In this document: positions 9,695-19,195 of the stretch, one piece after another | How positions within the stretch are numbered: the first letter of the stretch is position 1 | Layout of the letters: the number at the start of each line of letters is the position of its first letter | Assembly: GCF_001544835.2 (NCBI RefSeq) | Contig: NZ_FCNX02000007.1 | Span: 62,001-126,000 of the forward strand | DNA length: 64,000 nucleotides | Direction: 5' to 3' | Origin: Caballeronia fortuita | Lineage (GTDB): Bacteria; Pseudomonadota; Gammaproteobacteria; Burkholderiales; Burkholderiaceae | Translations under genes and position numbers: made by a program | Notes under the pieces: model-generated | Database searches by the model: none | What the model was told of the DNA's origin: nothing | Seen by the model: the letters and a program-made list of their open reading frames with translations, nothing else

Positions 9695-10361
9695 GCTGAC
9701 CGCGCTGCTGCATCTCGCGTCGCCGGCATTGCCGATCGGCGCATTCAGCTATTCGCAGGGACTCGAAGCGGCGATCGAGCACGGTCTGATCCATGACGGC
9801 GACAGCGCGCGCGACTGGATCGCGAGCGGCCTCTCCAGCATGCTTGCGCGCGGCGAATTGCCGATGCTCGCGCATCAGATCGAACACTGGCGTTCGCACG
9901 ACGAAGCCGCGCTGAAGGCCGCGAACGATGACTACATCGCGAGCCGCGAATCGGCCGAATTGCGGCGCGAAACCGAGCAGATGGGCTGGTCGCTCGCGCA
10001 GCTTTGCGCATCGCTCGAATGGGGCGACACGGCCCGCCGCGCGACGCTCGCCGCGATCAAGCCCATCGCGCAGCCAACCGCGTTCGCCTTCGCCGCGTTC
10101 GCGCACGATGCAACGCCGGAAGCCGCGCTCGCCGCTTATGCGTTCAGCTGGGTCGAGAATCAGGCGGCCGCGGCGCTGAAGGCCGTGCCGCTCGGACAGC
10201 TTGCAGGGCAGCGCATCATCGTTGCGTTGCGCGAGCCAATCGATGCCGCCGTGCGCCGCGCGCTCGATACATCGCCCGATCAGATCAACACCTTCGCGCC
10301 GCAGCTCGGCGTTTTGTCCGCGCGGCACGAATCGCAATATTCACGGCTTTTCCGCTCTTGA
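9681..10361 (+). CDS. ureF: Urease accessory protein UreF
   Basis: 226-residue UreF, the GTPase-regulating partner of UreG in nickel insertion. The N-terminus [21 protein letters not shown] is the family signature, and the protein is all-helical in composition, ending [15 protein letters not shown] as in other betaproteobacterial UreF. The ATG at 9681 lies inside the His-rich tail codons of ureE in another frame, implying translational coupling. The frame is open further upstream but those residues are a shadow of ureE. Confidence 0.95.
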   Translation: MRIAELTALLHLASPALPIGAFSYSQGLEAAIEHGLIHDGDSARDWIASGLSSMLARGELPMLAHQIEHWRSHDEAALKAANDDYIASRESAELRRETEQMGWSLAQLCASLEWGDTARRATLAAIKPIAQPTAFAFAAFAHDATPEAALAAYAFSWVENQAAAALKAVPLGQLAGQRIIVALREPIDAAVRRALDTSPDQINTFAPQLGVLSARHESQYSRLFRS

Positions 10362-10372
10362 ACCGACACTCC

Positions 10373-11023
10373 ATGAACGCTCCCGCTTACTCTTCCGCCG
10401 CCCGCCGAACCAAGAAACTGCCGCCGTTGCGCGTCGGCGTGGGCGGCCCGGTCGGCTCCGGCAAGACCACGCTGCTCGAAATGCTCTGCAAGGCGATGCG
10501 CGAGAAATACGATCTCGTCGCCATTACCAACGATATCTACACGAAGGAAGATCAGCGCCTGTTGACGGTCGCAGGCGCGCTGCCCGCCGAACGCATCATG
10601 GGCGTGGAAACGGGCGGCTGCCCGCACACGGCCATTCGCGAAGATGCGTCGATCAATCTCGAAGCCGTCGATCGCATGGTGTCGAAGTTTCCCGACGCGG
10701 ATATCGTGTTCATCGAATCCGGCGGCGACAATCTCGCGGCGACCTTCAGCCCCGAACTCTCCGATCTCACCATCTACGTGATCGATGTCGCGGGCGGCGA
10801 GAAGATTCCGCGCAAGGGCGGGCCGGGCATCACGAAGTCGGATCTGCTCGTCATCAACAAGACCGATCTTGCGCCTCACGTCGGCGCGAATCTCGACATC
10901 ATGGCGAGCGACGCGAAGAAAATGCGCGGCGAGCGGCCCTTCGTGATGTGCAATCTGAAGGCGCTCGACGGGCTCGATGACGTCATCGGCTTCATCGAGA
11001 AGAAGGGATTGCTGCTCGCGTAA
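10373..11023 (+). CDS. ureG: Urease accessory GTPase UreG
   Basis: 216-residue SIMIBI-class GTPase that powers nickel delivery. The P-loop [10 protein letters not shown] is at about residues 24-33, the metal-binding Cys-Pro-His is in [14 protein letters not shown], and [17 protein letters not shown] and the guanine-specific NKTDLAP follow. The first ATG giving the standard N-terminus is at 10373, 11 bp after ureF; the longer open frame upstream is a shadow of ureF. This is the last gene of the urease operon, with a convergent gene and a shared hairpin after it. Confidence 0.97.
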   Translation: MNAPAYSSAARRTKKLPPLRVGVGGPVGSGKTTLLEMLCKAMREKYDLVAITNDIYTKEDQRLLTVAGALPAERIMGVETGGCPHTAIREDASINLEAVDRMVSKFPDADIVFIESGGDNLAATFSPELSDLTIYVIDVAGGEKIPRKGGPGITKSDLLVINKTDLAPHVGANLDIMASDAKKMRGERPFVMCNLKALDGLDDVIGFIEKKGLLLA

Positions 11024-11031
11024 AACGCGGG

Positions 11032-11054
11032 GATCGCGCTACGACAGCGCGATC
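11032..11054. terminator. Hairpin between convergent ureG and the FkbM methyltransferase gene
   Basis: Perfect nine-base arms, GATCGCGCT (11032-11040) and AGCGCGATC (11046-11054), enclose the loop ACGAC. It starts eight bases after the ureG stop and covers the stop codon of the opposing gene. The position suits a bidirectional terminator, but no T-run follows on either strand, so factor-independent termination would be weak. Confidence 0.4.
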
Positions 11055-11845
11055 GAATTCGATATCGAGACCGCGTTTTCGCCGACCTGCACGAAGTCGC
11101 GCTTCATCTCGACATGCCATTGCAGGAAGTTGCGGCTGTTCGATTCGCCCGGCAGCATCCAGTCGTGCAATTCGATCATGATGACGGGGAACGCGTTCAG
11201 CGCATCGCAGTGGCGCGAGAACAGGTCCGACTCCGCGCCTTCGATATCGATCTTGAGGATGAACGGCGTCACGCCCGACGAGGGCATCACGTCTTCGAGC
11301 GTGAGCGCATCGACGGCGTAACCTTTCTCGACGGGCTGCTCCGCCGTGCGGAACGCCCACTCGCCGCCGCCCGGATCGTTGAGATAAAGCGTGCCGCGCT
11401 TCGCCGCGATTGCAGCGTTGAGCGGCGCGATCTGCGGGAATGCCGCCGCGTTCTTGCTGAGCAGCGCGAAATTCGATACATCCGGCTCGATCGCGACGAT
11501 CTTCGCCTTCGAATACGTGAGCGCGAACCACACGGCGGCCGCGCCGATATTCGCGCCCGCATCGACGATCAGCGGCGTCTCGCAAGCCTCGTAGAACGCG
11601 CGGATTTCCTTCGCGCGCAGCAGATGATCCGTCGCGTATTCGCGCAGAAAGAAAATCTGCCGGCAAACCGATCGATCCGCCGGGCATGGCCGATATTCGA
11701 AACGCCGGTTACCCGGAAGCACGAGACCGTGCGCGCCGTAGCGGACGGTGCCCCATGCATCGGCCGGTTCGGGGGATGGCCGCAAAAGGCGCAGGAGCCC
11801 GGGCGGCATCATGTCTTTGACGACGGACTTGATGAGGTCTTGCAT
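11039..11845 (-). CDS. FkbM-family SAM-dependent methyltransferase
   Basis: 268-residue class I methyltransferase. Motif I appears as LIVDAGANIGAAAVWFA, followed by IVAIEPDVSNFALLSKNA and, near the C-terminus, FILKIDIEGAE, which together define the FkbM family. Such enzymes often O-methylate sugars in surface glycans. It is downstream of waaA on the same strand with a 170-bp gap, so it may modify an LPS core or O-antigen sugar, but the target is unknown. A GAGG ribosome-binding site precedes the ATG at 11845. No signal peptide; cytoplasmic. Confidence 0.85.
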   Translation of the reverse strand: MQDLIKSVVKDMMPPGLLRLLRPSPEPADAWGTVRYGAHGLVLPGNRRFEYRPCPADRSVCRQIFFLREYATDHLLRAKEIRAFYEACETPLIVDAGANIGAAAVWFALTYSKAKIVAIEPDVSNFALLSKNAAAFPQIAPLNAAIAAKRGTLYLNDPGGGEWAFRTAEQPVEKGYAVDALTLEDVMPSSGVTPFILKIDIEGAESDLFSRHCDALNAFPVIMIELHDWMLPGESNSRNFLQWHVEMKRDFVQVGENAVSISNSIALS

Positions 11846-12017
11846 GCGCGTCCTCGGAGAAAAATGGAAGCACGTTCGCAGGCAACCGGCGCTTGTTATC
11901 CGTTCGATGAAACCGGCTCAGGGAAGCTCAGTATCCTCCGAACTTTTTTGACGCTCAACCCGGTTTTTCGTCGGAGGAAAGACGCTCTGCGCGACGAAGC
12001 GGCAGCAACGCGCGCGG

Positions 12018-13340
12018 TCACTTCGACGCGTCGCTTTCCTCTTCGAGCAATGCGCTCAGCACGCTCACCGTGCGCTCCGTCGCGCCGCGATGCCGCGCCG
12101 CAAACGCGGAAGCCGCCGCGCTCATCGAAAGACGGCGCGCCTTGTCGCCGAAGATTTCTCGCAGCCCGCGCGCCAGTTCCTGCGGGTCCTGCACGCGCAA
12201 CGCGGCGCCTGCCGCGATCGCATCGTTGGTCGCCTGCGTGAAGTTGAACGTGTACGGGCCGATCAGCACCGGCACGCCCGCCGCGCACGCTTCGATCAGA
12301 TTCTGCCCGCCGAGCGGCAAAAGACTTCCGCCGATGAACGCCAGATCCGACGCCGCGTAATACGCGCCGAGTTCGCCCATCGAATCGCCGAGCAAGACCT
12401 GCACGCTCGCCGGCAACGGCTCCGGCACGTCCGCGCCCGATCCGGCAGCGGCTGGCTTCGGCGCCCACACCGAACGGCGCGCGCCTGTGAGCCCGAGACT
12501 CGCGATCAGCGCCGATACTTCATCGAAACGCTGTGGATGACGCGGCACCAGGATCAGCAGCGCATCGGGCACGTTGAGCGCCGCGAACGCGCGCAGCACG
12601 AGCGTCTCCTCGCCTTCGCGCGTGCTCGCCGCGACCCACACGGGCCGCTCGCCGATCGCCGCGCGCCACGCCTGACCGCGCGCGACGAGTTCGGGCGGCG
12701 CGGTCATGTCGAACTTCAGATTGCCGAGCACGGCGACGTTGCGCGCGCCGAGCGCGGTGAGCCGCTCCGCATCGGACGGCGTCTGCGCGAGCACGCGCGA
12801 AAAACCGCCGAACACTTCGCGCACCGCGCGCCCGAACTTTGCCGCGCGCCGATACGAACGCTCCGACATGCGCGCGTTCGTCAGCACGAGCGGCATGCCG
12901 GCGCGTTTGCATTCGTCGATGAGTGTCGGCCAGACTTCCGTCTCCATCACGATGCCGAGCGATGGCCGCCACGCGCGCAGGAAACGCCGCACGAGAACGG
13001 GCAGATCGTAGGGCAGATAGGCGCGCAGCACGCGATCGCCGAACAGTTCGACGCCGGTCGCACGTCCGCTCGGCGTCATGTGCGTGAGCAGCACGCGCGC
13101 TCCGGGATGCGCCTTCAGCAGTGCGTCGATGAGCGGTTGCGCCGCGCGCGTCTCGCCGACCGATACCGCGTGCACCCAGATGAGCGGCGCGGGATCGTCG
13201 GCGCGGCGCGGAGCGATGTGTCCGAACCGTTCGCCGATATGTTCGCGATAACCGCGTTCCTTGCGCGAGCGGATGTAGAGCCGCAGCACCGCGAGCGGCG
13301 CGACGATCCACCACAGCGCGCGATAGACGACTCTCAGCAC
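12018..13340 (-). CDS. waaA: 3-deoxy-D-manno-octulosonic acid (Kdo) transferase
   Basis: About 440 residues with the GT-B fold of KdtA/WaaA, which adds Kdo from CMP-Kdo to lipid IVA on the inner face of the inner membrane. The N-terminus LRVVYRALWWIVAPLAVLRLY is the usual membrane anchor, followed by ERGYREHIGERFG; WVHAVSVGETRAAQPLI, ETEVWPTLI and GGSLLPLGGQNLIE are family hallmarks. The GTG at 13340 is chosen because it gives the typical start; the frame remains open upstream without similarity to the family. It forms a core block with kdoO and waaC on the same strand. Confidence 0.93.
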   Translation of the reverse strand: MLRVVYRALWWIVAPLAVLRLYIRSRKERGYREHIGERFGHIAPRRADDPAPLIWVHAVSVGETRAAQPLIDALLKAHPGARVLLTHMTPSGRATGVELFGDRVLRAYLPYDLPVLVRRFLRAWRPSLGIVMETEVWPTLIDECKRAGMPLVLTNARMSERSYRRAAKFGRAVREVFGGFSRVLAQTPSDAERLTALGARNVAVLGNLKFDMTAPPELVARGQAWRAAIGERPVWVAASTREGEETLVLRAFAALNVPDALLILVPRHPQRFDEVSALIASLGLTGARRSVWAPKPAAAGSGADVPEPLPASVQVLLGDSMGELGAYYAASDLAFIGGSLLPLGGQNLIEACAAGVPVLIGPYTFNFTQATNDAIAAGAALRVQDPQELARGLREIFGDKARRLSMSAAASAFAARHRGATERTVSVLSALLEEESDASK

Positions 13341-13372
13341 AGTGGCCGATGCGCCCGGAGAAGCCGCGCCGC

Positions 13373-14257
13373 TCAAACGAGCGCCCTGCCCTTCAGGCGC
13401 TCGAGAATGCCGAGCGGCGCGTGATCGGGGCGCGCCATCGCCTTGACGGGCAGAAAGAAGGTCTGCTCCATCATGAACTGGCCGGACATCACCGCGTGCG
13501 ATGTGTGATCGGAGAAGCAGACCCACACCGAGCCCGGCGGGAACGGCATGGTTTCCTGCGGCGAAGTCTTCTGATAATCGAGATCGGCCTTCATCGCGTC
13601 ATGCAGATTGAGCATGAGATGGTCGTACTCGCTGCGCTTCGACTTGGTGATGTGCAGCAGATTCATGAGCCATGCCGAGCCGGGCGCCTGCGCCTTGATG
13701 GCGGGCAAAAATCGCTTTGCCATGTCCTCGAACGGTTCGCCGACGCGCCATACGCGCGGCGCGCCATTCGGATTGACGTTCGTGAACACGCGCAGGATGC
13801 GCTCGCCGTAGTTCGGGCGCGACGGGAAGGCATCGACGTGCAGGCGGCTGTCGTCCTTGCGCCACGACGTTTCGCGCGTTTCGACCTGATGCAGCCGCAG
13901 ACTCGTCGGCGCGACGCGCAGCTTGCCGTCGTATTCGGGAAAGAGCCCGTCGACGAGCGAGCGCGCGTGATCCTGATAACGCTTGATGAGCGAGCGCACC
14001 GCCGACTGCATCACGCTGTCGCCGAGCACGCCGGCGAGCGCGCCGCCGTTGGGCGCGAGGCTGATGTTCTTGCGCTTCGGGTCCGCGATCTTCGGATCGA
14101 GCAGCGCGCGTTCGCCGCCGTCGATCGGAAAACGCAGATTGGGGAAATACAGCACCTTGCCGTTTTCGACGCCGGCAAGGAGCGTCTCGCGCGGCACGGA
14201 CAAATTCTTGCCTTGCCAATCGCCCGACGCGACTTCGATGATTTGAGATTCCGTCAT
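13373..14257 (-). CDS. kdoO: Kdo 3-hydroxylase (Fe(II)/2-oxoglutarate dioxygenase), KdoO-like
   Basis: 294-residue protein matching the Kdo-hydroxylase family, which converts a Kdo residue of lipid A-core to the oxygenated sugar Ko. A plausible iron-binding triad is visible: His140-Val-Asp142 in SRLHVDAFPSRP and a His in FSDHTSHAV (251 or 254). Other family-like stretches are VLYFPNLRF and GSVWVCFSDHTSHAVMSGQFMMEQTFFLP. It lies between waaA and waaC, exactly where Kdo-modifying enzymes are expected. The ATG at 14257 starts the recognisable protein; the upstream extension is a shadow of waaC. Confidence 0.85.
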   Translation of the reverse strand: MTESQIIEVASGDWQGKNLSVPRETLLAGVENGKVLYFPNLRFPIDGGERALLDPKIADPKRKNISLAPNGGALAGVLGDSVMQSAVRSLIKRYQDHARSLVDGLFPEYDGKLRVAPTSLRLHQVETRETSWRKDDSRLHVDAFPSRPNYGERILRVFTNVNPNGAPRVWRVGEPFEDMAKRFLPAIKAQAPGSAWLMNLLHITKSKRSEYDHLMLNLHDAMKADLDYQKTSPQETMPFPPGSVWVCFSDHTSHAVMSGQFMMEQTFFLPVKAMARPDHAPLGILERLKGRALV

Positions 14258-14319
14258 GTGTCTACGACCTTGAGTTGCCCGCGCACGGCGAGAGCGCACG
14301 ATGAAAGCGCCACGGCGGA

Positions 14320-15315
14320 CTACAGCAGGCCGAAGCCCGCGAGCGCGGCCTTGACTTCGGAAAGCATCGGATGCCGGCTCGCGTCGCCGAGATTGACGAC
14401 CTGCGGCGACCAGTAGCCGCCGGTGCGCCATGCGGTCGAGAAATTGTACAACTCGACGGTGGGGCGCTTCAGCGCCGCGGCAATATGCACCAAGCCCGTA
14501 TCGACGCCGACGGTTGCCGCGGCGCCGTCGATCAAGCCGACCACCGCGGGCAGCGACATCTTCGGCGGCACGATTGCGGCCGCGCCGAATTCCTTCGCGA
14601 GCTTTTCGCTCGTCGCGCGTTCGGCCTCGCTGCCCCACGGCAGCACGATCGACGCGCCGCGCGTCACGAGCGCCTGACCCAGTTCGATCCATGCGGCCTC
14701 GGGCCATTGCTTGTCGGCGCGCGACGTGGCGTGAACGAACACGACGTACGGCACCGGCAGATTCAGTCCGAGTTCGGAGACGGCGAGTGTTGCGCGGCGC
14801 GTGTCGAGCCCGAAGTCGATGTCGTCGGTGGTTTGCGGCTTCGGCAGATCGAGCGCCGCCGCCACGAGTTGCCGTGTGCGTTCGACGACGTGCGTGCGCG
14901 GCTCGATCGGCACGCGCCGGTCGTAGAAGAAGCGCACTGGCCATTCGTAGCCCGCGCCGTCGGTGCGATTGCCGAGCCCGACGAGCGGCCCGCGCGCCCA
15001 GCTCGCGACCCACGCGGTCTTGATGAGCCCTTGGCAGTCGATGACGAGATCGTATTTTTCGGCGGCGAGTTCGCGCTTGAATTTGCCGATTTCACGCCAG
15101 TTGGCGGGCGATGCGAACGCACGACGCCAGCGCCTGAGCGAGAACGGGATCGCGCGGCGCACGCCGTGGACCAGTTCGACGAGACTGGCGAAGCTTTCTT
15201 CGACGAGCCAGTCGATTTGCGCATCGGGATAACGGCGGCGGATGTCGGCGATGGCCGGCATGTTGTGGACGACGTCGCCGAGCGACGACACGCGGACGAT
15301 CAGGATCTTTTGCAC
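14320..15315 (-). CDS. waaC: Lipopolysaccharide heptosyltransferase I
   Basis: 331-residue GT9 enzyme that adds the first L-glycero-D-manno-heptose to Kdo. The start QKILIVRVSSLGDVVHNMPA is the family signature, and the C-terminal half contains TVGVDTGLVHIAAALKRPTVELY, the ADP-heptose-binding region. Size is normal. The start codon is GTG at 15315, without a clear ribosome-binding site. Directly upstream (higher coordinates) is a copy of the giant palindromic repeat, so the core operon promoter must lie within the repeat or in the short gap. Confidence 0.94.
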   Translation of the reverse strand: MQKILIVRVSSLGDVVHNMPAIADIRRRYPDAQIDWLVEESFASLVELVHGVRRAIPFSLRRWRRAFASPANWREIGKFKRELAAEKYDLVIDCQGLIKTAWVASWARGPLVGLGNRTDGAGYEWPVRFFYDRRVPIEPRTHVVERTRQLVAAALDLPKPQTTDDIDFGLDTRRATLAVSELGLNLPVPYVVFVHATSRADKQWPEAAWIELGQALVTRGASIVLPWGSEAERATSEKLAKEFGAAAIVPPKMSLPAVVGLIDGAAATVGVDTGLVHIAAALKRPTVELYNFSTAWRTGGYWSPQVVNLGDASRHPMLSEVKAALAGFGLL

Positions 15316-15420
15316 GTCGGGGTTTGGGGTGCTGCGCGGGATGCGGAAAGGGGTGATTTTAGAGTGTGTTGTTTGGTTTTGCTGCGCTTTTGAATTTTGC
15401 TTTGGTGTGGGCGCTTTTGT

Positions 15421-16040
15421 TTCTTTTTTGCCGGATCCCGAATTCTTTGTGGTCTATTTGCGCTGCCCCTGTGCGGGGCGGCAGTCACTTTCTTTGCTGC
15501 TGCAAAGAAAGTAACCAAAGAAAGCAGCTTTTCTAAGCCCGCGGTCACACGCAGTTTGGGTAGTCCTCTCGTCCCAGGTGGCACTCGCCTAAGTGTCGCC
15601 CTCATAGGACCAACCGGGCTTGGCTCGCGCACGGTCTGACCTGCTAGTCCGCCACGGGCGCTGGTTCAGCACCAAATAGCTCCGGCCCGCTTCGCGGCCG
15701 ATGGGTTGAATGAGTGCGCATGCGCATGCGTCCCGCTGGTTTCCCTCGCATACCCGACGGCAGCGCGTAGCGCAGTGCCGATGCTCTTTCGCGCTGAACC
15801 AGCGCCTGTGACGTTGTGGCTAGTCAGACCGCGCGCGAGCCAAGCACGATTTGGATTGTGAGGGCACTCTTTAGGCGAGTGCCACCGTGGATGAGAGAAC
15901 TACCCAACGTGCGTGTGACCGTGGGCCTGAAAAGCTGCTTTCTTTGGTTACTTTCTTTGCAGCAGCAAAGAAAGTGACTGCCGCCCCGCACAGGGGCAGC
16001 GCCAATAGACCGACGCGAATTCAGGTCATCCGCAAAAAAT
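15421..16040. repeat. Giant palindromic repeat element, copy 2 (between pgm and waaC)
   Basis: Second copy of the element seen at 1395-2063. Left arm (about 15451-15620) and right arm (about 15850-16020) are inverted copies that share the GCCCCTGTGCGGGGC hairpin, the ACTTTCTTTGC/GCAAAGAAAGT hairpin, the sequence GGTCACACGCA and the block TGGCACTCGCCTAA. The inner part also pairs (GCTGGTTCAGC with GCTGAACCAGC). Ends run into A- or T-rich tails and a GGATCC-containing stretch shared with copy 1. The middle ~100 bp differs most between copies. No coding capacity is convincing. Confidence 0.85.
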
Positions 16041-16077
16041 AACCGCGCCGGTCACATAAAACAGAAAACAAAAAACA

Positions 16078-17478
16078 TCAAAACGGCAAAGCAGCGTCCG
16101 GCTTCTCCGCCAGAATCACCCGACGAAAATCTTCCTGAATACGCTTGAGAGCAGCATCGTTATCGGCTTCGAAACGCATCACGACGACCGGCGTCGTATT
16201 CGACGATCTCGCGAGCCCGAACCCATCCGGATACTCGACGCGCAAGCCGTCGATCGTCAGCACGTCGTCCGCGCCGGTGAACTTCGCCGATTTCTGCAGA
16301 CGCGAAATCAATTCAAAGTTCTCCCCTTCCTGCAGCTTCAACTGCAACTCCGGCGTCGAAAGCGAATTCGGCAGATCGTTGAGCAGCTTGCTCGGATCGT
16401 CCACGCGCGAAAGAATCTCGAGCATGCGCGCGCCAGTGTAAAGACCGTCGTCGAAGCCATACCAGCGATCCTTGAAGAACACGTGGCCGCTCATTTCGCC
16501 GGCCAGCGGCGCGCCGGTTTCGCGCAACTTCGCCTTTACGAGCGAATGGCCCGTCTTCCACATCACCGGCTCGCCGCCCTGCTCGCGCACCCACTTCGCA
16601 AGATTGCGCGTGCACTTCACGTCGTAAATGATCTGGCCGCCCTTGTTGCGCGACAGCACTTCCTGCGCGAACAACATCAACTGGCGATCCGGATAGATCA
16701 CCTGCCCGTCCTTCGTGACGACGCCCAGACGATCGCCGTCGCCATCGAACGCGAAGCCGACTTCCGCGTCGGTTTCCTTCAGCGCCTTGATGACGTCCTG
16801 CAAGTTCTCCGGATGCGCCGGGTCCGGGTGATGGTTCGGGAAGTTGCCGTCGATTTCCGTGAACAGCTCGACCAGCTCGCAGCCGAGCGCCTTGAACAAG
16901 CGCGGCGCAAGTCCGCCCGCGACGCCGTTGCCCGTATCGACGACGATCTTCATGCCGCGCACCGGCTTCACGTCCGACACGATGCGGTCGAGATACATCT
17001 GCGACACGTCGAATTCCGTGTACGTGCCTTCGCCCGTCGTGAAGTCGCTATCGACGATGCGCTTGTACAAGCCCTGAATCTGCTCGCCGTAGATCGCCGC
17101 GCCGCGCAGGACCATCTTGAAACCGTTGTAGTCGGGCGGATTGTGGCTGCCCGTCACGACGATGCACGAATCCACGCGACGCTCGCCCGACGGCAACGGC
17201 AGCGGCACGCTCGCCGCGAAGTAGCCCACGGGCGTCGGCACCATGCCGACATCGACGACATCGACGCCCGCCGCGCGCAGCCCATCCGCGAGCGCGCCGA
17301 CGAGTTCGGGACCGGAGAGGCGGCCATCGCGCGCGACGACGACCGAGTCGCCGCCCTGCTTTTTGATCTCGCTGCCGAATGCCTGGCCGATGCTCTTCGC
17401 GACGTCCGCATCGACCGTCTTGCCGACGATCCCGCGAATGTCGTAGGCCTTGAAAATGGATTGGGATACTTGGCTCAT
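16078..17478 (-). CDS. Phosphomannomutase/phosphoglucomutase (ManB/AlgC type)
   Basis: 466-residue alpha-D-phosphohexomutase interconverting sugar 6-phosphates and 1-phosphates for LPS, EPS and other glycans. The catalytic serine loop TGSHNPPDYNGFK, the metal loop AFDGDGDRLGVV and the sugar-binding GEMSGHVFF are all present and in order, and length matches AlgC. It probably supplies mannose-1-phosphate to the ManC enzyme encoded at 32037-33566 and glucose-1-phosphate to the galE pathway. It stands alone on the minus strand, ending 40 bp from the palindromic element. Confidence 0.93.
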   Translation of the reverse strand: MSQVSQSIFKAYDIRGIVGKTVDADVAKSIGQAFGSEIKKQGGDSVVVARDGRLSGPELVGALADGLRAAGVDVVDVGMVPTPVGYFAASVPLPLPSGERRVDSCIVVTGSHNPPDYNGFKMVLRGAAIYGEQIQGLYKRIVDSDFTTGEGTYTEFDVSQMYLDRIVSDVKPVRGMKIVVDTGNGVAGGLAPRLFKALGCELVELFTEIDGNFPNHHPDPAHPENLQDVIKALKETDAEVGFAFDGDGDRLGVVTKDGQVIYPDRQLMLFAQEVLSRNKGGQIIYDVKCTRNLAKWVREQGGEPVMWKTGHSLVKAKLRETGAPLAGEMSGHVFFKDRWYGFDDGLYTGARMLEILSRVDDPSKLLNDLPNSLSTPELQLKLQEGENFELISRLQKSAKFTGADDVLTIDGLRVEYPDGFGLARSSNTTPVVVMRFEADNDAALKRIQEDFRRVILAEKPDAALPF

Positions 17479-17932
17479 GAGATGGCTACCTCTTCTCTAT
17501 TAATTGATGGTTTCTCGGCGATGCAGCCATGAGGGCATGCAGGTCGTGACGGTTTGCGCGCCGCTGCGGTGTGCAGGGCGCGCGAACGACTGCCAGGTGA
17601 CGTATGGAATTCTGCCTATGCGTCTCTCAAATCAACACGAAAGAAACAATTGGAAGCAAATGGATAAAACTCCAGCGCAGCGGAAGCGCCGCAGAACGCA
17701 CTTATAATCGCTGTCTTTCGGCGCTCTCGTGGTTGCGCACGCGTTGGGACCAACCCGGTGCAAGCCTGCGCGTTCATTCTAATCCAATGCTCAAACGCTC
17801 TTTCGCCTCGATGCCTTCGAATGAGGCGCGTCTGCGTGCAAACACACAAATCTTGACCAACGCCCCTGAAGCGCAAGGCGGTCAGGCTTGGGTAGCACGC
17901 GCCGTGCCCGCGCGCTCAGCGGAACGCGCCGC
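17479..17932. other. Divergent intergenic region between pgm and the flippase gene
   Basis: 454 bp without a convincing gene. It must hold promoters for pgm (leftward) and for the flippase-glycosyltransferase operon (rightward). A perfect -10 box TATAAT lies at 17703-17708 on the plus strand; no good -35 is seen at the right distance (the six bases are GCGGAA). If this -10 is used, the flippase mRNA has a leader of over 200 nt. Short open frames here lack family features. Confidence 0.45.
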
Positions 17933-19195
17933 ATGAAGGCGCTGACGCGTTCCGGCAATCCGGACGTCGCCCGGGCGCTCACGAACATCGTCTGGCTGGG
18001 GCTGGAGCGGCTTACGCAGATCGCGGTCGCCATCGTGATTTCGGGTCTGCTCGCGCGCTATCTCGGCCCCGACGACTTCGGCAAATGGCAATACGCGAAC
18101 ACGCTGCTGCTCGTCATCGCGCCGATCACGTGGGTGTGCGGCGCGGAGATTCTCGTGCCGACGATCGTCAATCGCACGCCCGCCGACACCGGCGCCGTGC
18201 TCGGCAGCGCGTTCGTGCTGCGCATGAGCGTGTCGATCGTCGCGCTGTGCGTCACGTGGATATGGATCGCGGCGGGCGGCACCGATCCGATGGTCGGCCT
18301 GATGCTCGCCGGCCTCGCCGTCACGATGCTCTTTCGCGAACCGTTCATCGGCGTCGTCAATTCGTGGCTTCAAAGCCTCACGTACAGCAAGCCGCAGCTG
18401 ATCGCGAGCATGGCGGCGGCCATCGTCAAGGCGGCGCTCGTGTTCGCGCTCGTGCGCGCCGCCGCCGCGCCGTCGAGTTTCGGCTGGCTCTGGGCGCTCG
18501 AAGCCGCCGCGATCAGCGCCGCGCTCGTCGCGTACTACGTGCGCCGTCACGGCGGCACGCTCGGCTGGCGCTTCGATCGCGCACTGTTCAGACATTTCGC
18601 GAGCGCGGGCACGGTGTTCTGGCTCGGCCTCATCTGCATGTATCTGTTCCTGAAACTCGACCGGCTGATGCTCGCGCATCGCGTGTCGTTCGCGGAACTC
18701 GGGCTTTACTCCGCCGCACAGCAGTTGAACGAGAACTGGATCGCGCTCGCGCTGATGCTCGCGCAAACCATCGCGCCGGCGTTCGTCTATCGCGTGCAGG
18801 ACACCGCGCGTCTGAAGCGCAATCTCGTGCGTCTCTTCGCGATGACCGCCGCGCTGATGATCGCGGGCGCGGCCGTCCTCGATGCGCTCGCGGGCTTCAT
18901 CATCGCGCGCGTGTTCGGGCCGAACTATGCGGGCGCGGCGGATATTTTCCGCTGGGCCGTGTGGCTGTCCGTGCCGGCGGGCATCGAGGCGATCGGCAAT
19001 CTCGTCGTGCTGAAATATCAGGCGAAGTACGTGCTGCTGGCGAAGTGGCTCTTCGCGCTCGCCGTCGCGTTCGCGGTGAACTGGTTCGCGATTGCGCGCA
19101 TCGAAGGCTACGGCGCGCTCATCGGACTCGCGGCGGGCTACGTAGCGGCCGCGTCGGTGAATTTTTATTACATCCGTTTCCGGCTGCGCGCATGA
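17933..19195 (+). CDS. Polysaccharide flippase, Wzx/RfbX family
   Basis: 420-residue, very hydrophobic protein with roughly 12 predicted membrane helices, typical of MOP-superfamily oligosaccharide flippases that move undecaprenyl-linked repeat units across the inner membrane. The start contains LARYLGPDDFGKWQYANTLL, the common Wzx opening (ARxLGPxxFG). ATG 17933 is chosen as the first start giving this N-terminus. The stop overlaps the next gene in ATGA. It is the first gene of a five-gene glycan operon running to 23381. Confidence 0.87.
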   Translation: MKALTRSGNPDVARALTNIVWLGLERLTQIAVAIVISGLLARYLGPDDFGKWQYANTLLLVIAPITWVCGAEILVPTIVNRTPADTGAVLGSAFVLRMSVSIVALCVTWIWIAAGGTDPMVGLMLAGLAVTMLFREPFIGVVNSWLQSLTYSKPQLIASMAAAIVKAALVFALVRAAAAPSSFGWLWALEAAAISAALVAYYVRRHGGTLGWRFDRALFRHFASAGTVFWLGLICMYLFLKLDRLMLAHRVSFAELGLYSAAQQLNENWIALALMLAQTIAPAFVYRVQDTARLKRNLVRLFAMTAALMIAGAAVLDALAGFIIARVFGPNYAGAADIFRWAVWLSVPAGIEAIGNLVVLKYQAKYVLLAKWLFALAVAFAVNWFAIARIEGYGALIGLAAGYVAAASVNFYYIRFRLRA

